64,000 nt of DNA from Kocuria carniphila (lineage in GTDB: Bacteria; Actinomycetota; Actinomycetes; Actinomycetales; Micrococcaceae), in assembly GCF_004136555.1 (NCBI RefSeq), contig NZ_NOIT01000005.1, positions 62,001 through 126,000 on the forward strand, read 5' to 3'. Below, piece after piece: positions 7,785-16,431 of this stretch (position 1 is the stretch's first letter; each line of letters starts with the position of its first letter). The notes below the pieces were generated by a model. It saw nothing but the letters and a program-made list of their open reading frames with translations. It ran no database searches and was not told where the DNA came from. Made by a program: the position numbers and the translations under genes.

Positions 7785-8987
7785 CTATTTGTTGTAGTAC
7801 GCCTCAATATCGGACAAGCTCATGGTTCCGGTGGCCACGGTGTCATTGGACTGAACGAACATGCGCTGCAGAGCGCAGAGAATCGACTCTGCCAGCCGCT
7901 CCCGGTGTTCCGGATCCTCAAGCTGGCCACTGTCGCTGGAACTCGACAGGTACCCCAGGTCCACCCACACGGTGGGTGCGTCGGAGTATCGCAAGAGCTC
8001 CCACTGGCGAGCGTGACAACCAAGATCTTGGGCACCCGTGCGTGAGACGAGCTCTTTCAGGATATAGCGTGCCGCCATCTCACCAATGGGTGAATATGTC
8101 TCTGTACCGTCCTGGTTACCCCAGTAGTACGTGGCCACACCGTTGGCAGAGCCAGAGGTATTCCAGTCGCAATGCAGGGTGAGCACCAGGGCGTCCGAGT
8201 GACCATCGGTAGCAATCGCCTTGGTCTCTGCCGTGCGTACAGGTTCGCCGGCCTTGGTCGTGTAATTCTCGGTTCCGACCACGATGGGTGAGGCACCCAC
8301 GTTGTTCAGTAGCTCGTAGGTGCGCAGAGCCACGTCGGTGGTGATGCGCTCCTGATCACCGGTGAACTGCTCCGGTGCGGATGGTGACACAGCTTGCCCG
8401 GATGAAGCCCACGGAAGCAGAATGATCACTCGCTGCTTGAGGGCATTCGTGGCCTGTTCCAGCCGCGCGTAGTCGCGGAGGGAGTAGGCCTTGGACGAGG
8501 TGATGTTCTTGTTGATCCTTGCCAACGCGGCAATGGTGTCGAGATCCACCACACCATTCGGTTCCAGACCCAAGTTCTCCTGCAATTCCACTACTGCGTA
8601 GTGGGTCTTGCGGCAGAACACACCATTCAGGTGACCGTAGTAGAAACCCAACCGGGAGAGGTTGGCTTGGATCCGCTCTACGTCCTCCCCGCGTAGGGGA
8701 TGCTCGGCGTCGAAGTACAACGGTCGGTCACCCAGGGTGTACTGAGCCTGCGTCAATGCCGTTTCGGTCTCCGGACCGAGCACGCCATCCACGATCAGAC
8801 CCTTGTTCTGTTGAAAGGTCCGCAGAGCGCCGTCGAGCGCTTCGTCGAAGTGGGACGGATCGGTCACGGTGTCCGGGGACAGACCAGCGGCACCTTCGCA
8901 GGCGCGGATCAGGCGATCACGAAGCCCCACCACACGCCTATCGGTCATTCCCAAGCGAAGGTTGGGCGTGTTTGGCTCGGGTGTCAC
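7785..8987 (-). CDS. CwlM-like protein: two peptidoglycan-binding domains plus a degenerate amidase_3 domain
   Basis: The 400-residue protein has no signal peptide. It contains two PG_binding_1-type domains (about residues 14-85 and 97-158) and an N-acetylmuramoyl-L-alanine amidase_3-like fold (about 186-376). Gene order parB/cwlM/trxA/trxB and the domain order match mycobacterial CwlM, a cytoplasmic non-catalytic regulator of MurA in that genus. The zinc-binding motif normally near DPGHGG reads LLPWASSG (190-197), so the first His ligand is missing. His272 (LHCDW) is retained, and the catalytic Glu region reads VWVDLGYLS with Asp. A regulatory rather than hydrolytic role is therefore inferred. 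GTG start with AGGGGGA seven bases upstream. Confidence 0.85.
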   Translation of the reverse strand: MTPEPNTPNLRLGMTDRRVVGLRDRLIRACEGAAGLSPDTVTDPSHFDEALDGALRTFQQNKGLIVDGVLGPETETALTQAQYTLGDRPLYFDAEHPLRGEDVERIQANLSRLGFYYGHLNGVFCRKTHYAVVELQENLGLEPNGVVDLDTIAALARINKNITSSKAYSLRDYARLEQATNALKQRVIILLPWASSGQAVSPSAPEQFTGDQERITTDVALRTYELLNNVGASPIVVGTENYTTKAGEPVRTAETKAIATDGHSDALVLTLHCDWNTSGSANGVATYYWGNQDGTETYSPIGEMAARYILKELVSRTGAQDLGCHARQWELLRYSDAPTVWVDLGYLSSSSDSGQLEDPEHRERLAESILCALQRMFVQSNDTVATGTMSLSDIEAYYNK

Positions 8988-9043
8988 TGGTCTTCCCCCT
9001 GACGGTTGTGAAATGTGACGTGCGTGAGCGGTGTGCTGCGCGC

Positions 9044-9379
9044 TCAGGCCGACGGGGTCAGGTAGTCCGCGAATTCTTTCTCCAGCGCCGACTTGGGCTT
9101 GGCGCCGATGGAGGTCTTGGCCAGCTCACCATTGGCGAACAAGTAGACGGCAGGAATGGAAGTGATGCCGTACTTGGAGGCGATGGCGGGGTTGTCGTCC
9201 ACGTTCACCTTCACGACGTCCACGTTGTCCGCGTATTCAGCGGCAATGGCGTCCAGCACGGGTCCCAGCTGACGGCAGGGTCCGCACCATTCGGCCCAGA
9301 AGTCCACGATGGTGGGCTTGGAGTTCTCCAGCACCTCGGCCTGGAAGTTGGCGTCGGTGACATCCTTGGCTGCACTCAT
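9044..9379 (-). CDS. trxA: Thioredoxin
   Basis: This 111-residue cytoplasmic thioredoxin has the redox motif WCGPC (WAEWCGPCRQ) near residue 30 and the cis-proline region SIPAVYLF. It reduces protein disulfides and is recycled by the thioredoxin reductase encoded just upstream on the same strand. Length and motif are those of classical Trx. AAAGGAACT precedes the ATG. Confidence 0.95.
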   Translation of the reverse strand: MSAAKDVTDANFQAEVLENSKPTIVDFWAEWCGPCRQLGPVLDAIAAEYADNVDVVKVNVDDNPAIASKYGITSIPAVYLFANGELAKTSIGAKPKSALEKEFADYLTPSA

Positions 9380-9409
9380 GTCGAGTAGTTCCTTTCAAAC
9401 GGGTGGTTG

Positions 9410-9428
9410 ACCGGCCTCAACGGCCGGT
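9410..9428 (-). promoter_or_regulatory. Hairpin between trxB and trxA
   Basis: ACCGGCC (9410-9416) and GGCCGGT (9422-9428) form a 7-bp GC-rich stem with a 5-base loop in the 90-bp gap between trxB and trxA. There is no T-run, so it is more likely an mRNA processing or stability element than a full terminator. Confidence 0.35.
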
Positions 9429-9469
9429 TCACCAATGGTTGAGATCGATTATGACAAAGTCCCCTGTGA

Positions 9470-10504
9470 TCAGCTGTCCAGGGCGGCCAAGTAGTGCTCC
9501 ACGTCGATCGCGGCAACACATCCCGAGCCCGCGGCGGTGATTGCCTGGCGGTAGGTGGCATCCACCACATCACCGGCAGCGAAGACACCGGGGAGGGACG
9601 TGGTCGAGGAGCGGCCGTCCACGGCAATAGTGCCGTCAACGGTCAGATCCAACTGATCCTTGACCAGATCCACGCGGGGGTCGGAGCCGATGGCCACGAA
9701 CAAGCCGGTGATGTCCAGCTCTGAAGTTTCACCGGTCACGGTGTCCTCCAGGGTCAGGGACTCCACCTTGGTGTCTCCGTGAATGTCTTTGACGGCCTTG
9801 TTCCACAGGATCTCGATCTTTGGATCGTCGAACGCGCGCTGCTGCATGATCTCCGAGGCGCGGAACGAGTCACGGCGGTGGATCAGGGTGACCTTGGACG
9901 CGAACTTGGTCAGGAAGGTGGCCTCCTCGATCGCGGAGTCACCGCCACCCACCACGGCAATGTTCTGTTCCTTGAAGAAGAAGCCGTCGCACGTGGCGCA
10001 CCACGAGACGCCGTGGCCGGACAGCCGTTCCTCGTTGGGCAAGCCCAGCTTGCGGTAAGCGGAACCCGTAGACATGATCACGGTGCGGGTGCGCAGCACG
10101 GTACCGTCCTCCACGGTAACGGTCTTGATCTCACCGTCGAGTTCCACGGAGGTGACGTCCTCGAAGCGAATGTCCGCCCCGAAGCGTTCGGCCTGCTGCT
10201 GCATGTTGGTCATGAGGTCCGGGCCCATGATGCCCTCGATGAAACCGGGGTAGTTCTCCACGTCGGTCGTGTTCATGAGCTCGCCACCGGCGGTCACGGA
10301 GCCCGCGATCACGATGGGCTTGAGGTCCGCGCGAGCCGCATAAATAGCGGCGGTGTAGCCGGCGGGACCGGAACCGACGATGACCACGTCGTGAACGGCG
10401 TCGTCGGAGGTGTCGGAGGTGCCCGGGGTGGTCTCCTGCGCCGCGGCCGGCGTCAGGTTCAAGTTCACGGCGTTCGCGAAGGAGGGGCCGAGATCATTGC
10501 TCAC
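9470..10504 (-). CDS. trxB: Thioredoxin-disulfide reductase
   Basis: This FAD/NADPH enzyme reduces oxidised thioredoxin. The FAD-binding motif [20 protein letters not shown] begins near residue 40. The active site is WCATCDG (Cys-Ala-Thr-Cys), the NADPH-binding motif is [12 protein letters not shown], and the C-terminal FAD motif is GVFAAGDV. The 344-residue product has an N-terminal extension of about 35 residues ahead of the FAD domain. GTG start with GAAAGG upstream. It is followed by trxA on the same strand. Confidence 0.95.
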   Translation of the reverse strand: MSNDLGPSFANAVNLNLTPAAAQETTPGTSDTSDDAVHDVVIVGSGPAGYTAAIYAARADLKPIVIAGSVTAGGELMNTTDVENYPGFIEGIMGPDLMTNMQQQAERFGADIRFEDVTSVELDGEIKTVTVEDGTVLRTRTVIMSTGSAYRKLGLPNEERLSGHGVSWCATCDGFFFKEQNIAVVGGGDSAIEEATFLTKFASKVTLIHRRDSFRASEIMQQRAFDDPKIEILWNKAVKDIHGDTKVESLTLEDTVTGETSELDITGLFVAIGSDPRVDLVKDQLDLTVDGTIAVDGRSSTTSLPGVFAAGDVVDATYRQAITAAGSGCVAAIDVEHYLAALDS

Positions 10505-10591
10505 GTGTAGTAGACCTTTCTGAGGATTGCCGCGTGCGCGGCTGGAAACTACTGGAAGAACGTGCCGGTACGGTGTGAATATTCCGGGTGC

Positions 10592-12430
10592 TTACTGCAC
10601 CGTTACTTCGCCGATGCGCAGGCCGTACTGATAGCCACCAATGGGATTGGTGAGCTGCGGCAACTGATCCCACACGACCAGAACATACTGATGCTCGCCG
10701 TCCTGCGCGGCCTGGTCGAGGGGCACGGTGATCTGCGGGCCCGTGAACGAACCGGTGCCCACCTGCTGCGCGCCGTCCATGGAGGGAGTGTCCGAGACGT
10801 ACACGGTGAAGTTGCCACCCGTTCCGCTGGACTGGTCGATCGTGATCTCGGACAGCGGCGCGGGTTCCTCGAGTTCCACGGCCAGGCCCACGTAGTCGAT
10901 CAGGTTGCCGAAGGCGGCGTTGGAGAAGCCGTAGCTGAGCCAGTAGGTGGACGGATTGTCGTCGATGGCTTGACTCAGGGTCGCGTCCGTGTCTGCCATG
11001 AAGTTGGGATCCGAGGTCACGCGCGTGACGTCCTGGGCCTGGGGTTCTACTTGATCATCGGCCGGTTCGCTTTCCTGGGGCGCCGACGTCGTTTGCTCGC
11101 CCTGCGGAGCCGGGTCCGAGTCATCGCCGCCGAACTGTCCCGTCAACGACCCCAGCGCCCGGAAGCCGAAGACCACCGCGGCCAACAGGACCAGGATCAG
11201 CAGGAGCAACAACAGGGCCCGCAGGGGGCCGTTGCGCTTCTTGCCGGGCGACTCGGGGTCGGCGGTGGCCTCGGCACCGTGACCGGCACCTGAACCACCA
11301 GCGGCTCCGGCCGCGGCCTCCGGGTAGTCGGCGTCAGCGGAGTCGGAGGTTGCGTGTCCGGCGCCTGTGGCGTCGCCCCGAGAAGAGGTACCGGTTCCAG
11401 AGGCATTCGTGGCTCCGGCCGCACCAACCGCTCCCGCAGCACCTGCCGCGCCCACGGCACCCGCACCGGCCGCGGCCGAGCCACCGCCCGAGCGAGCGGA
11501 TCCGTCCTTACGGTGGTCATCGCGGTGGCCCTTGTGGTCGTCGGAGTACTCATCGACGGGCTCTTCCCCGCGCTCGATGGCTTCGTCCGTTGCGGCGACC
11601 CCCGCGGGGGTCGCGGCACCGGAGTGGCTCTGACCGGGGGTCTCGTCCTCGATCACCGGGTAGCCGGTGAGTCGTTCGGGTTTCCCCTCGTTGGCTTCGA
11701 AGCTTTCGTAGCGGTTGTCGCCGTCATAGGTGGGGTCGATCTTGCCTGCGGCGGCTGCGGAGGCACCCACAGCGGCACCGCTTCCTCCGGCTGCGGCGCG
11801 ATCGAAGAGAGTGGAACGGGTGGACTCGGGGTCCACCTTGCGTGCCCGGCCCAGCTTGTTGCGCACCGAGGGCGCGGCGGGAGCGTTCTCGTAGGCCTCG
11901 TACTCGTCGTCGCTCCACTTGGTCACGGCGGGCTTCCGCGCGGCCTGGGCGTCGTCGCGCGGCCCAGTGGCATCGTTGGATGCGTTCGCACCGGTTCCTG
12001 CGGCGGGCACGGCCTGGTGCGGCTGCGTGGGGTCCGGTTCCTCGTAAACGTAGGGGGAAGCCGGCGCGGTGCGGGAATCGCCGAAGATGTCGTCCGACAG
12101 GGATTCGTCCTCGAGCTCGTTCTCCGCCACGAGCAGGGTGTCCAGTAGATCAGCGGCGGGCGCGTAGGAGGTCACCACATAGGTGGTGTCGTGGGTCTGT
12201 CCGAGATCGAGGATCTGGAAGCGGTCACTGCCCGAGCCCGAGGCAAGGGAGCGCGCATTGGCCACCATGAGCTGTTCGTGGTGGTCACCGGGCACCAGGA
12301 TGGACACCCGGCGCCGCAGGATCTGGTCCTCACCCTGCAGGACGTGATCATCATCGGCGCTGGTCAGCAGCGACGCGGTGACCTGGTAGCGGCCTCCCAG
12401 AACAGTTCCGAGCGCAATGGGCTGGGACAC
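10592..12430 (-). CDS. Membrane-anchored pseudokinase with extracellular discoidin-like domain (partner of MurJ)
   Basis: The protein of about 612 residues has three parts. A kinase-like N terminus (LGGRYQVTASLLTSADDDHVLQGED) lacks recognisable HRD/DFG catalytic motifs. A long acidic/Ala-Gly-rich disordered region follows. A transmembrane helix near residues 398-425 leads to an extracellular C-terminal galactose-binding/F5-8-type domain (DDNPSTYWLSYG). In mycobacteria MurJ carries a C-terminal pseudokinase and a similar extracellular domain in one polypeptide (Rv3910). Here the equivalent is a separate gene directly after murJ. The GTG at 12430 was chosen for its GAGGGA. An upstream in-frame GTG at 12475 lacks a ribosome site. 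Function in regulating lipid II flipping is inferred from family and position. Confidence 0.8.
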   Translation of the reverse strand: MSQPIALGTVLGGRYQVTASLLTSADDDHVLQGEDQILRRRVSILVPGDHHEQLMVANARSLASGSGSDRFQILDLGQTHDTTYVVTSYAPAADLLDTLLVAENELEDESLSDDIFGDSRTAPASPYVYEEPDPTQPHQAVPAAGTGANASNDATGPRDDAQAARKPAVTKWSDDEYEAYENAPAAPSVRNKLGRARKVDPESTRSTLFDRAAAGGSGAAVGASAAAAGKIDPTYDGDNRYESFEANEGKPERLTGYPVIEDETPGQSHSGAATPAGVAATDEAIERGEEPVDEYSDDHKGHRDDHRKDGSARSGGGSAAAGAGAVGAAGAAGAVGAAGATNASGTGTSSRGDATGAGHATSDSADADYPEAAAGAAGGSGAGHGAEATADPESPGKKRNGPLRALLLLLLILVLLAAVVFGFRALGSLTGQFGGDDSDPAPQGEQTTSAPQESEPADDQVEPQAQDVTRVTSDPNFMADTDATLSQAIDDNPSTYWLSYGFSNAAFGNLIDYVGLAVELEEPAPLSEITIDQSSGTGGNFTVYVSDTPSMDGAQQVGTGSFTGPQITVPLDQAAQDGEHQYVLVVWDQLPQLTNPIGGYQYGLRIGEVTVQ

Positions 12431-12496
12431 AGCGAACTCCCTCGAGTTACGGCGCCCGGCACGGTTGGCGGGCACGACGACAAACTGTTGCGCAGT

Positions 12497-14149
12497 CTAC
12501 CGGCCCAGGCGAGCCTTCAACGGGCCGATCAACGATCCGAACTCCTCGACCCGGAACACCTTCATGGCCAGCAGATACACCAGGCCCATAGCCACACCGC
12601 CCACCATGACGGAGAGGAACGCGGTGACCTGGTTCTGCCACGGGAATCCGCCCGTGTCGTAGCCGCCCATGAGCCACAGGGCGACGACGCCGCCCAGGCC
12701 GGCTACCAGCGAGGCCGCCAGGATCCGCGCGTGGGCACCCAGGATGCGAGCGACGTCGTAATCCCCGATGCGGCGCTTGAGCGCGAAGTGATAGAGGAGT
12801 GTGGCCAGGATGTTCTGGGCGGCGTAGCAACCGGCCACGGCGAAGACCATGTATTCGGGCGGCAGGGCGCGCGCAATGGCCACGGCCGCGATGACCGTAA
12901 AGATTGAGACGATGACCTGCACGATGAACGGCGTGCGGGCGTCCTCTTGTGCGTAGAAGGCGCGGCCGAGCATGAACGCGGTGGACATGAACGGTGCGCC
13001 GATCGCGATGACCGTGATGACCTGGCCGATTACGGCGCCGGCCGGGGCGATGCCACCGGAGAACATCATGCCCAGCGGGCCCGCGTACACGATGAGTGCG
13101 ACCATGCAGAAGACCGTGGCCACGCTCGTGATGCGCATGCTGGAGGACAGCGAGGAGACCAGGCTGTCGCGGTCCTTGGCGTCCGCGGCGGCGGCCATCC
13201 GGTTGAACAGGACCGTGGCGATGGACAAGCCGATCACGCCGTGGGGCAGCGAGTAGAGGAGAGAGGCCTGGTTGAGGGCGGTGACACCGGCAATCTGCTC
13301 GGACACCCCGCCGGAGGGGTCTACGTTACGAGCACCGGTGGGGATCGCGGCGGTCCGGGTGAGGGCAAGGAACGCGAGGTTGGCGATGACGCCGGTGGCC
13401 AGCGTCCAGCCGCCCAGCTTGGCGGCGGTGGAGAGGCCGATGCCGCGCCAACCGAACTTGGGGCGCAGCCCCAGGCCCAGGCGCTTGAGCGGCCAGAAGA
13501 GGATGAGAGCCTGGGCGATCACGCCCACCGTGGACATGCCCACGAGCCAGAAGGTCTGGGCCGAGGTCCAGTTCTCCAGGGTGTGGGGCGTGCGCGCGAA
13601 CGGACCGAACTGGTAGATGAACACCACCAGGCCTGCAATCGCAATAATGTTGTTGAGCACGGGAGCCCACATGTACGCACCGAAGGCACCCTTGGCGTTG
13701 AGCACCTGACCCACCACGGTGTAGAGGCCGTAGAAGAAGATCTGCGGGAACGTGATCAGGGCGAACGTGATGGCCATGGTCAACTGGCCTTCGGACCAGC
13801 CCGGGCCCATGATGCGGATGATGGGGATCGCGCACGCGACCACCACGGCGGTCACCCCGAGCAGTGCGAGTACGGCCAGGGTGATGAGCCGTGAGATGTA
13901 GTCCGCGCCGGCGTCGGGGTTCTTGGAGGCCTTGATGATCTGCGGAACCAGCACGGCGTTGAACACACCGCCGGCGATCAGCACATAGATAAGGTTGGGC
14001 AGGTTGTTGGCGAGTTCGAAGACGTCCGCCATGGTGGTCAGGGAGCCGATGGCCACCGTGATCAGCAGCGCCTTGGCGAAACCGAGAACCCGGGAGATCA
14101 GGGTTCCTGACGCCATGATGGCGCTGGAACGCGCACCGGATCTCTGCAT
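12497..14149 (-). CDS. murJ: Lipid II flippase MurJ (MviN)
   Basis: The 550-residue integral membrane protein belongs to the MOP/MviN superfamily. The N terminus ASGTLISRVLGFAKALLI and the segment ELANNLPNLIYVLIAGGVFNAVLVPQ are family hallmarks, followed by about 14 hydrophobic helices. MurJ translocates lipid II for peptidoglycan synthesis. The downstream gene is its likely regulatory pseudokinase (67 bp away) and upstream is a NUDIX gene, all on the same strand. Confidence 0.93.
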   Translation of the reverse strand: MQRSGARSSAIMASGTLISRVLGFAKALLITVAIGSLTTMADVFELANNLPNLIYVLIAGGVFNAVLVPQIIKASKNPDAGADYISRLITLAVLALLGVTAVVVACAIPIIRIMGPGWSEGQLTMAITFALITFPQIFFYGLYTVVGQVLNAKGAFGAYMWAPVLNNIIAIAGLVVFIYQFGPFARTPHTLENWTSAQTFWLVGMSTVGVIAQALILFWPLKRLGLGLRPKFGWRGIGLSTAAKLGGWTLATGVIANLAFLALTRTAAIPTGARNVDPSGGVSEQIAGVTALNQASLLYSLPHGVIGLSIATVLFNRMAAAADAKDRDSLVSSLSSSMRITSVATVFCMVALIVYAGPLGMMFSGGIAPAGAVIGQVITVIAIGAPFMSTAFMLGRAFYAQEDARTPFIVQVIVSIFTVIAAVAIARALPPEYMVFAVAGCYAAQNILATLLYHFALKRRIGDYDVARILGAHARILAASLVAGLGGVVALWLMGGYDTGGFPWQNQVTAFLSVMVGGVAMGLVYLLAMKVFRVEEFGSLIGPLKARLGR

Positions 14150-14213
14150 GAAACAGGCCTTCCTGCACGGGGAATGGAACGGCAGTCACCGCGGAACGGA
14201 TCCGCGGGCGCGA

Positions 14214-14714
14214 TTACAACTGATGAATGATGTATTCCCGAGCGATGTCAGCAATGCGCCGCTCGTTGGGGAAGGACAGCTTACGGCCAAGATCGTCGAT
14301 GCCGGACCACGCGACATCCACGGCCTCGTGATCCGGGTCGTTTTCCGTGGTCAGGAAGCCGCCGATGGCTTCCAATAAGAAATGGTGCACGGTCTTGTGA
14401 ACGCGGTGCCCGGAGACGGTGAACCAGTAGTCGATACTGCCCAGCGGAGAGAGTACGCGGCCCATGATGCCGGTTTCTTCCTCGATCTCGCGGACAGCTG
14501 CTTCTTGGTTGGTCTCATTGCCTTCAGGGTGACCCTTGGGGAGGCACCATTCCAGGCGACCACCGCGATTGATTCGAGCGATGATGGCCACCGGATGCGT
14601 GGGATCTTCGAGGTTCACCACAATGCCGCCGGCCGAGACTTCTTCCACCGTGGGCAGCGCGGAGACCGGTTGGTTCGGTCGCCTCTTGGGCGCGCTAGGG
14701 ACGGGAAAAGCCAT
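14214..14714 (-). CDS. NUDIX hydrolase (MutT/NUDIX, actinobacterial origin type)
   Basis: The 166-residue protein has a perfect NUDIX box spanning residues 61-83 (G61, E67, R75-E76, E79-E80, G82), so it should hydrolyse a nucleoside diphosphate linked to another group. The substrate cannot be read from sequence. ATG at 14714 precedes the conserved core VEEVSAGGIVV. Genes of this type sit between murJ and the divergently transcribed CCA-adding enzyme in many actinobacteria. Confidence 0.88.
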   Translation of the reverse strand: MAFPVPSAPKRRPNQPVSALPTVEEVSAGGIVVNLEDPTHPVAIIARINRGGRLEWCLPKGHPEGNETNQEAAVREIEEETGIMGRVLSPLGSIDYWFTVSGHRVHKTVHHFLLEAIGGFLTTENDPDHEAVDVAWSGIDDLGRKLSFPNERRIADIAREYIIHQL

Positions 14715-14807
14715 GCCTACTACCTTAGCCACATTCCCCGAGCACTCCCTGACCCGGGATTCGCTGGGCCAGGGAGCGGTGGAAGAAATGAGACAATTAC
14801 GCCCATC

Positions 14808-16232
14808 ATGACGCAGCTGTTCGATACCTCTTCTCTCCACCCCGTCTCCCTCGAGCTGGGGCGGCTTTTTGCCGACGCCGGATACGAGTTGTCTCTGGTG
14901 GGCGGGCCCGTACGGGATCTGTTCCTGGACCGGGACGCCCTGGACCTGGACTTCACCACCAACGCGACCCCGGACCAGACACTCGCGGTCATCAAGAAGT
15001 GGGCGGATGCGCACTGGGAGATCGGACGGGACTTCGGAACGATCGGCATGCGCAAGGCCGGCCTCCAGCTCGAGGTCACCACTTACCGTGCCGAGGCCTA
15101 CGATCCGGATTCCCGCAAGCCCGTGGTCGCGTTCGGGGAAGACCTCACCGAGGATTTACGACGCCGCGACTTCACCGTCAACGCGATGGCCCTGCGGTTG
15201 CCGGATCTGGAGCTCGTGGATCCGTTCGGGGGCATCAAAGATCTGCATGCCGGTGTGCTGCGCACCCCGGGCACACCCGAGGACTCCTTCACGGACGATC
15301 CTCTGCGCATGATGCGTGCCGCCCGCTTCAGCTCGCAGTTGGGGCTGGAGGTGGCCGAACCTGTGCGCGAGGCCATGACGGACATGGCGGAGCGGATCGA
15401 GATCGTCTCTGCGGAGCGGGTGCGCGAAGAACTGGTCAAGCTCGTGTGCGGTGCATATCCCCGTCGTGGCATAGAACTGATGACGGACACCGGTCTGGCA
15501 CAGATCGTGCTCCCGGAGGTTCCCGCGCTCAAGCTCGAGACGGACGAGGCGCACCACCACAAGGACGTCTACCAGCATTCCCTCACGGTAATGGAACAGG
15601 CCGCGGAGAAGGAATCGGATGCGGACGGTCCAGTGCCCGGTCCGGACTTCGCCCTGCGCTTCGCCGCGCTCATGCACGATGTGGGCAAGCCGGCCACGCG
15701 CCGGTTCGAACCCAGCGGTGCCGTGAGCTTCCGCCACCACGAACTGGTGGGCGCCAAGCTCACGCGCAAACGGATGAAGGCCCTGCGCTTCGACAACGAC
15801 ACCATTAAGAAGGTCACGCGCCTGGTCGAACTACATATGCGTTTCTACGGATATGGCGAGGCGGGCTGGACCGACTCCGCCGTGCGTCGCTACGTGCGCG
15901 ACGCCGGGGATCAGCTGGAACGCCTCCACCGACTGACCCGTTCGGACGTGACCACTCGCAATAAGCGCAAGGCCACGCGCCTGGCCAATGCCTATGACGA
16001 CCTCGAACGGCGGATCGCCGAACTGCGCGAACAGGAACAGCTCGAGGCCGTGCGTCCCGAACTGGACGGTCAGCAGATCATGGAGATCCTGGGCATCGGC
16101 CCGGGCCCCGAGGTGGGTAGGGCGTACAAGTTCCTGCTCGAAATGCGCCTGGATGAAGGTGCCGTGGGTGAGGACGTCGCTCGCGAACGGCTCATCGAGT
16201 GGGCCAAGTCCAAGGGCATCGGCACGGTCTGA
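14808..16232 (+). CDS. pcnB: CCA tRNA nucleotidyltransferase
   Basis: This 474-residue member of the class II nucleotidyltransferase family adds or repairs the 3' CCA of tRNAs (poly(A) polymerase-like naming is common). The catalytic region has LVGGPVRD (30-37) and the DxD pair D46/D48 (ALDLDFTT). The RRDFTVNAMAL motif follows, and a C-terminal HD domain contains LMHDVGKPATR. ATG 14808 starts the family core. No strong ribosome site is visible, so a leaderless start is possible. It is divergent from the NUDIX gene with a 93-bp shared promoter region. Confidence 0.92.
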   Translation: MTQLFDTSSLHPVSLELGRLFADAGYELSLVGGPVRDLFLDRDALDLDFTTNATPDQTLAVIKKWADAHWEIGRDFGTIGMRKAGLQLEVTTYRAEAYDPDSRKPVVAFGEDLTEDLRRRDFTVNAMALRLPDLELVDPFGGIKDLHAGVLRTPGTPEDSFTDDPLRMMRAARFSSQLGLEVAEPVREAMTDMAERIEIVSAERVREELVKLVCGAYPRRGIELMTDTGLAQIVLPEVPALKLETDEAHHHKDVYQHSLTVMEQAAEKESDADGPVPGPDFALRFAALMHDVGKPATRRFEPSGAVSFRHHELVGAKLTRKRMKALRFDNDTIKKVTRLVELHMRFYGYGEAGWTDSAVRRYVRDAGDQLERLHRLTRSDVTTRNKRKATRLANAYDDLERRIAELREQEQLEAVRPELDGQQIMEILGIGPGPEVGRAYKFLLEMRLDEGAVGEDVARERLIEWAKSKGIGTV

Positions 16233-16431
16233 CCGCACTACCTGCCGGGTAGCCACTGAACTGGTTCGGTGTTGCCAAGCTGTGCAGGTCTGTCCCGAGG
16301 GCCGGACGAGGCGTGCGAGAGGTCCGCGAGCGGCGTCGTAAATTGTGGGGCCGGATCGCGCCACAAGCGCCGAACCGGGCGGGGCCGTGGAAGACTAATG
16401 CCGTCCCTGTGTCCACCGGAGGAGTGCGTGC

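Noticed and set aside
9410-9428. Terminator separating trxB from trxA
   Set aside because: The hairpin is short and has no T-run, so it is kept only as a possible processing element.
12947-13894. Long open frame opposite murJ
   Set aside because: It is antisense to a clear MurJ gene. Its translation is a His/Glu/Gly-rich composition typical of the mirror of GC-rich code, with no motif.
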